Assembly (NCBI RefSeq): GCF_030418295.1
Contig: NZ_JAUHQA010000001.1
Location: forward strand, 2,418,001-2,482,000
Source of the DNA: Demequina muriae
Lineage (GTDB): Bacteria; Actinomycetota; Actinomycetes; Actinomycetales; Demequinaceae
Direction of reading: 5' to 3'
Length of the DNA stretch: 64,000 nt
Shown here one piece after another: positions 8,943 through 18,193 of the stretch. The position numbers were made by a program, and so were the translations under genes. A model generated the notes under the pieces. The model was not told where the DNA came from, did no database searches, and worked only from the letters and a program-made list of their open reading frames with translations. The first letter of the stretch is position 1; each line of letters opens with the position of its first letter.

Positions 8943-10850
8943 CTAGAGCCCGAGGTCAGCCTCGAACGCGCCGGCCTCGATGCGCTTCTTCACGCTCTGC
9001 AGGAACCGAGCCGCATCCGCACCGTCCACCAGTCGGTGGTCGTAGCTCAGAGGCAGGTAGCACATGGGGCGGATCGAGATGACGTCTTCTCCGTCGGGGC
9101 CCTTGACCACAGCGGCGCGCTTCACGATCGCACACGTGGCCAGGATGCCGGCCTGCGGCGCCGGAACCACGGGGGTGTCGAAGAGCGTGCCGACCGAACC
9201 GGTGTTGGTCACGGAGAACGTGCCGCCGGAGATCTCGTCGGCCTTGAGGCCGCCGGAGCGCGCGCGCTCCGCGAGGTCGGCGATCGCCTGCGCCTGCTCG
9301 GGGAGAGACTTGGCGTCCGCTTCCCGCATCGTGGGCAGCATGAGGCCCTTCTCGGTGTCCACCGCGATCGACAGGTTGACCGCCGGGTGGTAGACGATCG
9401 ACTTGCCGTCCTCGCTGACCGAGGCGTTCATGTTCGCGTGCTCGGCGAGCGCCTCCGATACTGCCTTGGTGAAGAAGGGCAGGAACGACAGCTTGACGCC
9501 GTGCTTGTCGTAGAAGGCGTCCTTGGACGTCGCGCGCAGGGCCCAGATCTTCGAGCAGTCGACCTCAATGACCGAGGTGAGCTGCGCCATGCCGTGCAGC
9601 GACTCCATCATCTTGTCGGCGGTGACCTTGCGGATGCGGCTCATCTTGATGGTCTGGCCACGGAGCTCGGACTCGACGGGAGCCGACGGCTGCGCGGGGG
9701 CAGATGCGGCGGCAGGCGCCGCCGACTGCGTGGGCGTGGCTGCCTTGGCCGCCTCCGCGGCGCTGATGATGTCTTCCTTGCGGATGCGGCCGCCCACGCC
9801 GGTGCCGGAGACCTGAGAGAGGTCCACTCCGCGCTCCTTGGCAAGCTTGCGGACGATCGGCGTGACGTAGCCAGAACCCGAGGAATCGGCGGGCGCCGAT
9901 GCGGCAGCCGGAGCGGACTGCGCCGCCGGTGCCTTCTCCTGCTCAGCGGGTGCGGCCGCCTCGGCAGCGGGGCTCGAGGCCGGCTCTGCCTGAGCGGGCT
10001 CGGAAGCGGTGGACTGCTCCGCGGGCGCCGACTCAGCGGCGGGAGCGGACTCCGGTGCCGGTGCGGATTCTGCGGCGGGTGCGGAGGCCTCGGCAGGAGC
10101 GGACTGCGCTGCAGGTGCCGACTGCTCCGCGGGGGCGGAGGGCTCGGCCGGGGCTGCGCCTGCTTCGCCGATGCGGGCCAGGACGGCGCCGACCTCGACG
10201 GTGTCGTCCTCGTCGACGAGGATCTCGTTCAGGGTGCCAGCGAAGGGCGAGGGGATCTCGGTGTCGACCTTGTCGGTGGAGACCTCGAGCAGGGGCTCGT
10301 CGACCTCGACGGAGTCGCCGACGGACTTGAGCCAGCGTGTGACGGTGCCCTCAGTAACGGATTCGCCCAGGGCCGGAAGAGTGACCTCCTGGCCGCCGGA
10401 CGAGCCGGACGGCTTCTCCTGCTGAGCGGGTTCGGCCGCGGGAGCGGACTCCGGTGCCGGTGCGGATTCTGCGGCGGGTGCGGAGGCCTCGGCAGGAGTG
10501 GACTGCGCTGCAGGTGCCGACTGCTCCGCGGGGGCCGACTCGGCTGCCGGAGCGGACTGCTCTGCGGGTGCCGACTGCTCTGCGGGGGCGGAGGGCTCGG
10601 CCGGGGCTGCGCCTGCTTCGCCGATGCGGGCCAGGACGGCGCCGACCTCGACGGTGTCGTCCTCGTCGACGAGGATCTCGTTCAGGGTGCCCGCGAAGGG
10701 CGAGGGGATCTCGGTGTCGACCTTGTCGGTGGAGACCTCGAGCAGGGGCTCGTCGACCTCGACGGAGTCGCCGACGGACTTGAGCCAGCGTGTGACGGTG
10801 CCCTCAGTGACGGATTCGCCCAGGGCCGGAAGAGTGACGTCGTTGCTCAT
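8943..10850 (-). CDS. sucB: Dihydrolipoamide acyltransferase (E2) with two near-identical lipoyl domains
   Basis: The E2 core of a 2-oxo acid dehydrogenase complex, usually annotated as dihydrolipoamide succinyltransferase in actinobacteria; a pyruvate dehydrogenase role (DlaT type) is also possible. Lipoyl domains lie at about 4-78 and 155-229, with lipoylation lysines Lys43 and Lys194 in STDKVDTEI. Long Ala/Pro/Ser/Glu linkers follow. A peripheral-subunit-binding domain sits near 326-362 and the catalytic domain from about 392, with the DHRLVDG active-site motif near 603. It lies 20 bp after lpdA. LipA/LipB encoded nearby would modify it. The two lipoyl copies are almost identical in DNA. 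Confidence 0.95.
   Translation of the reverse strand: MSNDVTLPALGESVTEGTVTRWLKSVGDSVEVDEPLLEVSTDKVDTEIPSPFAGTLNEILVDEDDTVEVGAVLARIGEAGAAPAEPSAPAEQSAPAEQSAPAAESAPAEQSAPAAQSTPAEASAPAAESAPAPESAPAAEPAQQEKPSGSSGGQEVTLPALGESVTEGTVTRWLKSVGDSVEVDEPLLEVSTDKVDTEIPSPFAGTLNEILVDEDDTVEVGAVLARIGEAGAAPAEPSAPAEQSAPAAQSAPAEASAPAAESAPAPESAPAAESAPAEQSTASEPAQAEPASSPAAEAAAPAEQEKAPAAQSAPAAASAPADSSGSGYVTPIVRKLAKERGVDLSQVSGTGVGGRIRKEDIISAAEAAKAATPTQSAAPAAASAPAQPSAPVESELRGQTIKMSRIRKVTADKMMESLHGMAQLTSVIEVDCSKIWALRATSKDAFYDKHGVKLSFLPFFTKAVSEALAEHANMNASVSEDGKSIVYHPAVNLSIAVDTEKGLMLPTMREADAKSLPEQAQAIADLAERARSGGLKADEISGGTFSVTNTGSVGTLFDTPVVPAPQAGILATCAIVKRAAVVKGPDGEDVISIRPMCYLPLSYDHRLVDGADAARFLQSVKKRIEAGAFEADLGL
10041..10391. 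repeat. Lipoyl-domain-plus-linker repeat in sucB, second (downstream) copy
   Basis: This segment repeats 10440-10844 almost exactly. The lipoyl parts are offset by 453 bp and the Ala/Pro linker parts by 399 bp. Across roughly 240 bp of the lipoyl part only about two differences are visible, both silent (for example at the GTGCC[A/C]GCG site). This points to recent duplication or ongoing gene conversion. Confidence 0.85.
10440..10844. repeat. Lipoyl-domain-plus-linker repeat in sucB, first (upstream) copy
   Basis: Partner of the 10041-10391 copy. It encodes the N-terminal lipoyl domain and a linker that is a little longer, with an extra Ala-Pro-Ala-Glu unit. It lies entirely inside the sucB reading frame. 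Confidence 0.85.
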
Positions 10851-10870
10851 GATGAAGATTGTCTCCGTAA

Positions 10871-12256
10871 TCAGTCGTGGGCGTGGAGGGGCTTGCCGGC
10901 CAGGGCCAAGTGCGCTTCGCCCATCGCCTCATTCTGCGTCGGGTGCGCGTGGATGAGAGGTGCCACGTCTTCGGGGTGCGCCTCCCAGCTCACGATGAGC
11001 TGGGCCTCGCCGATCTGCTCGCCCACGCGTGAGCCCAGCATGTGGACTCCGACGACCGGGCCGTTCATGACCCGGACCAGCTTGATGAAGCCCTGGGTGC
11101 CGAGGATCTGGCTCTTGCCGTTGCCACCCAGGTTGTACTCGAGAGCCTCGACCGCATCGTCGCCGTGGATCTCGCGAGCCTTCGACTCGGTGATGCCGAC
11201 GGACGCGACCTCGGGCTCGCAGTACGTCACGCGCGGGATGTTCGCCTCGACGATCGGCTGAGGGCTGAGCCCCGCGATCGTCTCTGCGACGAAGATGCCC
11301 TGCTGGAAGCCGCGGTGCGCGAGCTGCAGCCCGGGAACGATGTCGCCCACGGCGTAGATGTTCGCGACGCCGGTGTGCAGCTTCTCGTCGGTGAGCACGA
11401 ACCCGCGGTCCATGCGCACGCCCTGCTCCTCGTAGCCGAGGCCGGAGGTGCGAGGGCCACGGCCCACGGACACCAGGAGGACGTCAGCCTCGAGGACGGT
11501 GCCGTCCTCGAGCGAGACCTTCACGCCCGAGTCGGTCTGCTCGACGCCCTGGAACTTGACGCCCAGCTTGTAGTCGATCTTGCGGCGCCTGAAGGCGCGC
11601 TCAAGGCCCTTCGACAGCACCTCGTCCTCGTTGGGCACGAGGTGGGGGAGAGCCTCGACGATGGTGACGTCCGCGCCGAAGGACTTCCACACGGAGGCGA
11701 ACTCCACGCCGATCACGCCGCCGCCCAGCACGATCGCGGACTCGGGAACGGTGTCCATCTGCAACGCCTGATCCGAGGTCATGACGCGACCCGTGATCTC
11801 GAGGCCTGGCAAGGAGCGGGCGTACGAGCCAGTGGCGAGCACGATGTTCTTGGCGGTGTAGCGCTCGCCGCGCACCTCGATCGCGTCGGGGCCTACGAGC
11901 GTGCCGTGACCCTCGATGAGTTCGACTTTGCGAGCCTTCACGAGGCCCTGGAGTCCCTTGTAGAGCCTGTCGACGACGCCCTGCTTGTACTCGTTCACCA
12001 CGGCCATGTCGATCGAGTCGAGGGTGGCGTTCACGCCGTACTTCGCGCCGTCGCGGGCGTTGTCCGCGACCTCGGCCGCGTGCAGCAGCGCCTTGGTGGG
12101 GACGCAGCCGTTGTGGAGGCAGGTGCCCCCGACCTTCGATTCCTCGACCAATCCGACCGTGAGGCCGAGCTGGGAGGCGCGGAACGCGGCGGCATAGCCA
12201 CCGGAGCCTCCGCCAAGGATGAGCAGGTCGAACGAGCGTGGGGTGGACTCGGGCAC
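10871..12256 (-). CDS. lpdA: Dihydrolipoyl dehydrogenase (E3)
   Basis: A flavoenzyme that reoxidises dihydrolipoamide on E2 using NAD+. The 461 residues hold an N-terminal FAD loop ([13 protein letters not shown]), the redox disulfide [13 protein letters not shown], an NAD loop ([13 protein letters not shown]), the second FAD motif (IYAVGDI) and the C-terminal HAHPTQNE with the catalytic His-Glu. The GTG start follows AAGGAGAA. It is the first gene of an operon with sucB and the epimerase-like gene, so E3 and E2 are made together. Confidence 0.96.
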   Translation of the reverse strand: MPESTPRSFDLLILGGGSGGYAAAFRASQLGLTVGLVEESKVGGTCLHNGCVPTKALLHAAEVADNARDGAKYGVNATLDSIDMAVVNEYKQGVVDRLYKGLQGLVKARKVELIEGHGTLVGPDAIEVRGERYTAKNIVLATGSYARSLPGLEITGRVMTSDQALQMDTVPESAIVLGGGVIGVEFASVWKSFGADVTIVEALPHLVPNEDEVLSKGLERAFRRRKIDYKLGVKFQGVEQTDSGVKVSLEDGTVLEADVLLVSVGRGPRTSGLGYEEQGVRMDRGFVLTDEKLHTGVANIYAVGDIVPGLQLAHRGFQQGIFVAETIAGLSPQPIVEANIPRVTYCEPEVASVGITESKAREIHGDDAVEALEYNLGGNGKSQILGTQGFIKLVRVMNGPVVGVHMLGSRVGEQIGEAQLIVSWEAHPEDVAPLIHAHPTQNEAMGEAHLALAGKPLHAHD

Positions 12257-12346
12257 GATGAGTTCTCCTTGTGGGAAAGTCGGTCATACCCATCTTGCCA
12301 CCAGTCGGCGTCGGCGCGAACCGCAACCCATGACTACCCTGGGCTC

Positions 12347-12688
12347 ATGAGCTTCTTGTCACGCATGTTCGGGTCAAAGCGAGCAGACGTCGCCGCCGGG
12401 AGCGCGGCATCGAAGGACGCGCGAGCAGAGACGGTCGCGCACCTCAAGGCCTTCGTGGCCGAGCATCAGGGCTGCGAGGCGTTCATCGAACCTCCCACCC
12501 GGGTCACTCAGACGACGATGGTGGTGGTGGCCGACTCCGGCCAGTGGACGCGGCGACGCGTCCCCGACATCGACACGGCGCGCAAGGTCGCCAAGCAGCT
12601 CGGCGTCCCCGCCTTCGACGTGAACCTCTCCGGCTACCCTTCGCGGATGCGGGAGTGGAACGAACGCCAGCGCAAGAGTCGCGGCTGA
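12347..12688 (+). CDS. Small conserved protein of unknown function
   Basis: A 113-residue soluble protein with a basic N-terminus (FLSRMFGSKRAD), a helical stretch (AETVAHLKAFVAEHQG) and a beta-rich middle (ETTMVVVADSGQWTRRRVPD type). It ends in GVPAFDVNLSGYPSRMREWNERQR. It looks like a protein found beside lpdA or pepA in other Micrococcales, sometimes labelled oxidoreductase, but no catalytic motif is visible. The ATG lies exactly 6 nt after TACCCT (12335-12340), so it is probably leaderless. It is divergent from lpdA. Confidence 0.75.
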   Translation: MSFLSRMFGSKRADVAAGSAASKDARAETVAHLKAFVAEHQGCEAFIEPPTRVTQTTMVVVADSGQWTRRRVPDIDTARKVAKQLGVPAFDVNLSGYPSRMREWNERQRKSRG

Positions 12689-12703
12689 CTCTCCACACGA
12701 AGA

Positions 12704-12732
12704 ACGGCGGCCGAGCAGAGCCCGACCGCCGT
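12704..12732. terminator. Hairpin between convergent 12347 gene and pepA
   Basis: ACGGCGG (12704-12710) pairs with CCGCCGT (12726-12732) around a 15-nt loop. It lies between two convergent stops (12688 and 12759) and may serve both. No U-tract is present. Confidence 0.6.
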
Positions 12733-12758
12733 CCTCATGCGTGACGCAAGGCGTCTGA

Positions 12759-14198
12759 CTAGAGTCCTGCGCGCGTCTCCAGGAAGCGGAACATGGTCCG
12801 CACCGAGGCGCCGGTCGCGCCCGACGTCGTGAATCCCCACGGGGACCCCTCGTTGAACGCGGGACGTGCGATGTCGAGGTGAGCCCACGGGGTGTCGCCC
12901 ACGAACTCCTTGAGGAAGACGCCAGCGGAGAGCATGCCGCCCATCGGGTCGCCGATGTTCCTGAGGTCCGCGACCTTCGAGTCGAGCGACTCGCGCAGGT
13001 ACTCGGGAAGGGGCATGGGCCAGAAGGCCTCGTCCACCGAGTCGGCCGCAGCCACCACGGCCGCCCGCACCTCGTCGTCGCCCATGACGCCGGACGTCCG
13101 TGAGCCGAGCGCGACGCCCTGGGCACCGGTGAGCGTCGCGATGTCGAGAACCACGTCCGGGTTCTCCTCGATGGCCCGCACGAGGCCGTCGGCCATCACC
13201 AGGCGCCCTTCGGCGTCGGTGTTCATGACCTCGACGGTCTTGCCGCCGTAGATGCGGATCACGTCCGACGGCCGCTGAGCCGTGGCCGACGGCATGTTCT
13301 CCGCGAGGCACAGCCAGCCGGTGACCTTGACCGGCAGCTCGGCGCGCGCGGCTGCGAGGACGATGTGAAGCACCGCGGCGGCGCCCGACATGTCCGACTT
13401 CATGGTCTCCATGCCCTTCGGCGGCTTGAGCGAGATGCCTCCGGTGTCGAACGTGATGCCCTTGCCCACCAGCGCGACGGAGCTCTTCGCGTCGGCGGGG
13501 TTCCATTCGATGCGCACCAGGCGCGGCAGGCGGGACGAGCCCATGCCGACGCCGAGGATGCCGCCGAAGCCCTCCTGCGCGAGCCGTTCCACGTCCCACA
13601 CCTCGACGTCGACCGGGAACTGCTGCGCGTATCCCTGAGCGGCCTCGGCGACGGAGGCCGGGAACATGTCGAGCGGCGGGGTGTTGATGAGGTCCCGCGT
13701 GCCGGTGACCGCGGCGGCGAGGATCGACGCGCGCTTGAGGGCCGCGTCCGAGGCGCCGGCGATGTGCCAGTCCGCCCCTTCATAGCTGGCGAGAGCATCG
13801 TCGGACTTGTAGTCATGGAACGTGTACGCGCCCATGAGGGCGCCCTCGGCGACCGCGGAGGCGGCCGCGTCGTCGGCGACGGGAAGCGCGACGACCACGG
13901 ATGCGGGGCGCTTGCCGCACGCACGGGAGGCCGCGCCCGCGGCGATGCGCAGGTCGCCTTCAGAGCCGTCGCCGATGCCGACGACGACGACGCGCTTGGC
14001 GTTCACATCGGTGCCTGGCAGCACCACGGTCGTGCCGACCTTCGCCGAGGGCTCGAGCATCGCTGCGGCGGTGGCGATGGTGGCGCGGACCTCGTCCGGA
14101 AGCTGCGGGTGGGCGGTCACATCGCCGTCATAGCCCAGGATCAGGGCGTCGGCGTCGATGGTGCTGACAGAGTCGCTCGTGGCGTTGAGAGAAGTCAT
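12759..14198 (-). CDS. pepA: Leucyl aminopeptidase (M17 family)
   Basis: A cytosolic dizinc aminopeptidase of 479 residues that removes N-terminal residues from peptides. The C-terminal catalytic domain shows VALVGKGITFDTGGISLKP and the family signature NTDAEGRLVMADGL, which together give the metal ligands and the catalytic lysine and arginine. The N-terminal half is the variable macro-like domain. The ATG lies 6 nt after TAGGGT (complement of 14205-14210), so it is probably leaderless. It shares a 31-bp gap with pyrD. Confidence 0.95.
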   Translation of the reverse strand: MTSLNATSDSVSTIDADALILGYDGDVTAHPQLPDEVRATIATAAAMLEPSAKVGTTVVLPGTDVNAKRVVVVGIGDGSEGDLRIAAGAASRACGKRPASVVVALPVADDAAASAVAEGALMGAYTFHDYKSDDALASYEGADWHIAGASDAALKRASILAAAVTGTRDLINTPPLDMFPASVAEAAQGYAQQFPVDVEVWDVERLAQEGFGGILGVGMGSSRLPRLVRIEWNPADAKSSVALVGKGITFDTGGISLKPPKGMETMKSDMSGAAAVLHIVLAAARAELPVKVTGWLCLAENMPSATAQRPSDVIRIYGGKTVEVMNTDAEGRLVMADGLVRAIEENPDVVLDIATLTGAQGVALGSRTSGVMGDDEVRAAVVAAADSVDEAFWPMPLPEYLRESLDSKVADLRNIGDPMGGMLSAGVFLKEFVGDTPWAHLDIARPAFNEGSPWGFTTSGATGASVRTMFRFLETRAGL

Positions 14199-14229
14199 GA
14201 GTCGACCCTATCCGCGCTACGTTGGTGCC
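14199..14229. promoter_or_regulatory. Compact divergent leaderless promoters of pepA and pyrD
   Basis: Only 31 bp separate the two start codons. TAGGGT (complement of 14205-14210) lies 6 nt before the pepA ATG, and TACGTT (14218-14223) lies 6 nt before the pyrD GTG. Any -35 contacts would have to fall inside the opposite gene. Confidence 0.6.
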
Positions 14230-15234
14230 GTGTACCGCCTGTTCTACGACCACGTCCTCGCGCGCGTCGACGCGGAGAACGCCCACCGACTCGGCGTCGC
14301 GGCGTTCCGCTACGGCGGATGGGCCTTCCGAGCGGCGCGCGCGCTGCGCCTCTCCCCACGGCCCTCGGCGCACGTGAAGGCCATGGGGATCGACATCCCG
14401 GGGCGCGTCGGGCTGGCCGCAGGCATGGATAAGAACGCCGAAGCGGTGACAGGGCTTGCCGCCGCCGGTTTCGCGTTCGTCGAGATCGGCACCGTCACCG
14501 CTCAGGCGCAGCCGGGCAACGAACGGCCGCGTTCCTGGCGGGAGCGCGACGTGCGGGGGCTGCGCAATCGCATGGGCTTCAACAACGAGGGCGCCGATGC
14601 GGTGGCGCGCCGGCTCGCACACCTCAGGTCCACGCGGGCGGGGCAGGCGGTCGTGCTCGGCGTCAACATCGGGAAGACCAAGGTCACCGCACCCGAGGAT
14701 GCGCCGGCCGACTACGCGTACTCGGCGCGCGTGCTGTCTCCGTACGCGGACTACCTGGTCGTCAATGTCAGTTCGCCCAACACCCCGGGGCTTCGTGACC
14801 TGCAGAGCACCGAGGCGCTGCGGCCGATCCTCGCGCAGGTGCGCGCGGCCGCTGACGACGCCGCCGGTCGACATGTGCCCTTGCTGGTCAAGATCGCGCC
14901 CGACCTGGCGAATGAGGACGTCGATGCCGTCGCTGACCTCGCCATCGAGACGGGTCTGGACGGCGTCATCGCGACCAACACGACGATCGCGCACGATCGC
15001 GGCCCAGGGGGGCTCTCCGGACCTCCGGTGCGGGCGCGAGCGGTCGAGGTCGTCGCGCGCCTCACGGAACGCGCTGGGGACCGGCTGACCATCGTCGGCG
15101 TCGGCGGGATCGAGTCGGAGGCAGATGCCCGCGCTCTGCTCGACGCGGGCGCCACGCTCCTTCAGACCTACACCGGCTTCGTGTATCAAGGTCCGCGCTG
15201 GGTGGCACGACTCAACGCCGCGTTGTCCCACTGA
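14230..15234 (+). CDS. pyrD: Dihydroorotate dehydrogenase (quinone, class 2)
   Basis: It oxidises dihydroorotate to orotate in pyrimidine synthesis and passes electrons to the quinone pool at the membrane. The N-terminal helix pair ([22 protein letters not shown]) marks class 2. The FMN domain has [30 protein letters not shown], and [12 protein letters not shown] with the catalytic serine. KIAPDL and VGVGGIES complete it. The GTG at 14230 was chosen because it lies 6 nt after TACGTT and gives a family-typical N-terminus; an in-frame ATG at 14197 would overlap pepA. The length is 334 residues. Confidence 0.95.
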   Translation: MYRLFYDHVLARVDAENAHRLGVAAFRYGGWAFRAARALRLSPRPSAHVKAMGIDIPGRVGLAAGMDKNAEAVTGLAAAGFAFVEIGTVTAQAQPGNERPRSWRERDVRGLRNRMGFNNEGADAVARRLAHLRSTRAGQAVVLGVNIGKTKVTAPEDAPADYAYSARVLSPYADYLVVNVSSPNTPGLRDLQSTEALRPILAQVRAAADDAAGRHVPLLVKIAPDLANEDVDAVADLAIETGLDGVIATNTTIAHDRGPGGLSGPPVRARAVEVVARLTERAGDRLTIVGVGGIESEADARALLDAGATLLQTYTGFVYQGPRWVARLNAALSH

Positions 15235-15258
15235 GCCGGCCGTCTCGCCGTCTGGAGC

Positions 15259-16326
15259 TCAGTCGGAGGTGCGAAGGATCGCGAGGACCTCGTCGTCGGA
15301 CGTGGGGGAGAAGTCGCGGTACCACTGACCGACGGACGTGAACGGCTCGGGAGTCATCGCGGCGATGGCCCGGTCGGCGTGACGCCCGAGCATCGCGAGC
15401 ACATCGGGCGGGGCCGTGCCGACCGCCACGATCACGCGCGCCGCTCCCATGGTCCGAGCGACGGCGATCGCTGCCTGAGCGGTCGACCCGGTCGCGGAGC
15501 CGTCGTCCACGATGATCGCGGTGCGTCCCGTGAGGGTGAGTGCCGGGCGACCCGCTCGGTAGAGGGCGACGCGGCGGGCCAGTTCGCGATGCTCGGCGGC
15601 CACCACCGCGTCGACCTCCGACTCCAGCAGGTCGGCTGCGGCCACGATCCGCTCGTCGATGAGAGGCTCGCCGCCCTCTCCGATCGCCCCGAACGCATAC
15701 TCGGGGTTCGCCGGCAGTCCGAGCTTGCGCACCACGAGCACGTCGAGTGAGCTGGAGAGCGCGCGTGCGATCGGGGCGGCCACCGGCACGCCTCCGCGCG
15801 GGAGGGCGAGCACCGTGGGCCGCGCCGGGCCGAGGGCCGCGAGCACCGGAGCGAGTCGCTCTCCTGCCTCGACGCGATCCGCCAACACCTCGGGGGCGCG
15901 GCGGGCGGTCGCGACGGGGTCGGTCATCACGTCAGCCCAACGCTTCAGCGCGGCGAGGTGCTCCAGGTCCTTGGGTCGCCCGAGGCGCCGCTTGTATGCG
16001 ACCACGTCGGCGAGAGAGGCCACCAGCACTCCGTCCACGGCCGCGCTGCGAGCGATGACCGCATCGGCCGGTTCGCCCCGCCAGCCGGAGAACACCTGAA
16101 CGCCCCCCGCGAGGTCCACATAGTGATCGCCAAGCTCCCCAGCGCGCATGTCCCCCCGGGCCGCGACTCGGTCCCAGGCCTCACCACGGGCCACGATGTC
16201 GACGTCTCCGACCTCGGCGATGACGCCGTGGGCGAGCAGCGGCCCACTGCCCGCGAGGACGATGTCCTCCCGCGGGACGTCCAAGGAGCGCACCCCATCG
16301 ATGACGTCGCTCCATGACAGGCCCAT
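15259..16326 (-). CDS. Nucleotidyltransferase-like domain fused to a phosphoribosyltransferase
   Basis: Two domains are joined in 355 residues. Residues 1-130 look like a minimal nucleotidyltransferase fold (LAGSGPLLAHGV, then GDVDIVARG) with YKRRLGRPKDLEHLAAL, as in nucleotidyltransferase-like proteins. Residues about 145-355 are a phosphoribosyltransferase: ADRVEAGERLAPVL, LALPRGGVPVAAPIA, VRKLGLPANPEYAFGAIGEGG, and the PRPP loop IIVDDGSATGSTA. The substrate is unknown. The ATG lies 7 nt after TAGCGT, so it is probably leaderless. It is convergent with pyrD across 24 bp. Confidence 0.8.
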   Translation of the reverse strand: MGLSWSDVIDGVRSLDVPREDIVLAGSGPLLAHGVIAEVGDVDIVARGEAWDRVAARGDMRAGELGDHYVDLAGGVQVFSGWRGEPADAVIARSAAVDGVLVASLADVVAYKRRLGRPKDLEHLAALKRWADVMTDPVATARRAPEVLADRVEAGERLAPVLAALGPARPTVLALPRGGVPVAAPIARALSSSLDVLVVRKLGLPANPEYAFGAIGEGGEPLIDERIVAAADLLESEVDAVVAAEHRELARRVALYRAGRPALTLTGRTAIIVDDGSATGSTAQAAIAVARTMGAARVIVAVGTAPPDVLAMLGRHADRAIAAMTPEPFTSVGQWYRDFSPTSDDEVLAILRTSD

Positions 16327-16441
16327 GTCACCTACGCTACGGGCTCTCCCGTCGACGTGACCTGGAACCCCGCGCGCGCATCGGCCGTTCCACCGGTATG
16401 TGCGTCCGCAACGCGCACATCGTCTTCTCCTTTGACGCACC

Positions 16442-16475
16442 GCGGCCCCGGGACCTGTGAAGGTCTCGGGGCCGC
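16442..16475. terminator. Strong hairpin downstream of the aldo/keto reductase
   Basis: The arms 16442-16456 and 16461-16475 pair over 15 positions with one mismatch and a GTGA tetraloop. It lies 22 bp after the aldo/keto reductase stop (minus strand). The run after the stem is not U-rich, as is usual in GC-rich actinobacteria. Confidence 0.8.
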
Positions 16476-16497
16476 AGTGTCGTGCGAGACAGGTGGC

Positions 16498-17511
16498 TCA
16501 GACGACTCGTCCCTGAGGGTTGGTCTCGACCGTCTTGTTCGCGTCGCGCTCGACGATGTCGCCCAGCGCCTCGTCGATGCGGGTCATCAGCTCGGCAGGA
16601 ATCTCGACGCCGGAGGCCTTGGCGTTCTCAGTGACCTGCTCGGGGCGCGAGGCCCCGATGATGGCCGCGGCGACGTTGTCGTTCTGCAGCACCCACGCGA
16701 TCGCGAGCTGAGCCATGGTGAGACCCAGCTCGTCGGCGACGGGCTGCAGCTTCTGAACCCGGCCGAGGACGTCGTCGTTCATGAACCGCTTGATCATGTT
16801 CGCGCCGCCCTTCTCGTCCGTCGCACGCGAACCCTCGGGCGGGGCCTGGCCCGGCTTGTACTTGCCGGTCAGCACGCCCTGGGCCACGGGGGACCACACG
16901 ATCTGAGAGACGCCGGACTCCTTCGAGGCGGGAACCACCTCGTCCTCGATGACGCGCCACAGCATCGAGTACTGGGGCTGGCTGGAGATGAGCTGGAAGT
17001 TCAGCTCCTTCGCGAGGCGCACGCCCTCACGGATCTGGCCCGCGGTCCACTCGGAGACTCCGATGTAGTGCGCCTTGCCCTGGCGGACCACGTCGCCGAA
17101 GGCGGTCATGGTCTCTTCGAGGGGGGTCTCGTAGTCGTAGCGGTGAGCCTGGTACACGTCGACGTAGTCCGTCTGCAGGCGCTGGAGCGAGCCATTGATC
17201 GACTCCATGATGTGCTTGCGCGACAGGCCGGTGTCGTTCGCGCCGCCGGGGCCGGTCGGCCAGTACACCTTGGTGAAGATCTCGAGGCTCTCGCGACGCT
17301 CACCCTTCAGGATGTCGCCCAGGACCGTCTCAGCGGCGGTGTTCGCGTACACATCTGCGGTGTCGAACGAGGTGATGCCCACGTCGAGGGCCGCCTTGAC
17401 GCAGGCCGCGGCCTGCTCGTTCTCCACCTGCGACGCGTGCGTGAGCCAGTTGCCGAAGGTGAGCTCCGTGATCTTGAGGCCGGAGTTGCCGAGGTATCGA
17501 TAATTGATCAT
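16498..17511 (-). CDS. Aldo/keto reductase (voltage-gated K+ channel beta-like group)
   Basis: A 337-residue TIM-barrel NADP(H) oxidoreductase of the Kv-beta/YghZ type. Catalytic residues are visible as FDTADVYA (Asp, Tyr), FTKVYW (Lys) and the His of YQAHRYD. SPVAQGVLTGKY and the cofactor loop IIGASRPEQ are typical. The physiological substrate is unknown. The ATG lies 6 nt after TAGGGT, so it is likely leaderless, though the spacer also holds GGAGG. A strong hairpin follows the stop, so it is probably monocistronic. Confidence 0.92.
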   Translation of the reverse strand: MINYRYLGNSGLKITELTFGNWLTHASQVENEQAAACVKAALDVGITSFDTADVYANTAAETVLGDILKGERRESLEIFTKVYWPTGPGGANDTGLSRKHIMESINGSLQRLQTDYVDVYQAHRYDYETPLEETMTAFGDVVRQGKAHYIGVSEWTAGQIREGVRLAKELNFQLISSQPQYSMLWRVIEDEVVPASKESGVSQIVWSPVAQGVLTGKYKPGQAPPEGSRATDEKGGANMIKRFMNDDVLGRVQKLQPVADELGLTMAQLAIAWVLQNDNVAAAIIGASRPEQVTENAKASGVEIPAELMTRIDEALGDIVERDANKTVETNPQGRVV

Positions 17512-17555
17512 GCCTCCACCCTAGAACGGCCGGAGGGGATCTGCTTACCAGTCGG

Positions 17556-18149
17556 TCAGACCGGGAACTCGCCGCGTGCGACCTTGGGGCGCGGCACGCG
17601 GAAGCGACGCAGGTTGAGCGCGCGAGAGATGACGTAGAACGTCCATCCACGCGGGAGCTTGCCCTCGCCGAACTTGGCGGAGAAGTGCTTCTTGATGCGC
17701 TTGATCGTGATGAAGGTCTCGACGGCCGCTGCCAGCACGATGAGATAGAACACGACGATCAGCAGGAAACCGGCGATGCCGATCTGCGGCAGGAACAGCG
17801 ACAGCACGACGAACACGATCGCCATGGGGAGCAGGAACTCGCCGATGCTCGTGCGGGCGTCGACGAAGTCCCGCAGGAACCGCCGCTCGGGCCCGCGGTG
17901 CTCGGCGGGCATGTTGCGCTCGTCGCCGTCCTTCATCGCCTGGTACTCGCGTTCACGCAGCTCGCGGGCCTTGGCGCGCCGATCCTTCGCGTCCTGCTTG
18001 GAGTCGGCGAGCACGCCGCGCTGGTTGGCGGCCTCGCGCTCCTTGCGCTTGGGCGTGGGGCGCCCCTTGCCCACCGGGGTGGACTCGGCGGGCAGGTCCA
18101 CGGTCGACTCAGGCGCGTCGTGGGGTTCGGAGCTGTTCTTCTTCATCAT
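17556..18149 (-). CDS. DUF3043 membrane protein
   Basis: A 197-residue actinobacterial protein. The first 90 residues are charged and Lys/Arg/Glu-rich (KGRPTPKRKEREAANQRG; a coiled region around QDAKDRRAKARELRERE). Then come RGPERRFLRDFVDAR, two membrane helices near 110-155, and a basic tail (RAINLRRFRVPRPKV type). Function is unknown. Two tandem ATGs follow AAGGAC; spacing slightly favours the second (18146). It lies 44 bp after nadA on the same strand, so it may be co-transcribed. Confidence 0.88.
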   Translation of the reverse strand: MMKKNSSEPHDAPESTVDLPAESTPVGKGRPTPKRKEREAANQRGVLADSKQDAKDRRAKARELREREYQAMKDGDERNMPAEHRGPERRFLRDFVDARTSIGEFLLPMAIVFVVLSLFLPQIGIAGFLLIVVFYLIVLAAAVETFITIKRIKKHFSAKFGEGKLPRGWTFYVISRALNLRRFRVPRPKVARGEFPV

Positions 18150-18193
18150 GTCCTTGCGTTGCGAGGCACCGTCGTGGTGCCGGTGGGGCGGTG

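Noticed and set aside
10005..10600. Short regular repeats in sucB as a possible CRISPR array
   Set aside because: They lie in one open frame and encode an Ala/Pro/Ser/Glu linker; there are no unique spacers of constant length.
14158..14229. An upstream start for pyrD at ATG 14158 or 14197
   Set aside because: Both would overlap the divergent pepA gene and add residues not typical of the family; GTG 14230 fits the leaderless -10 spacing.
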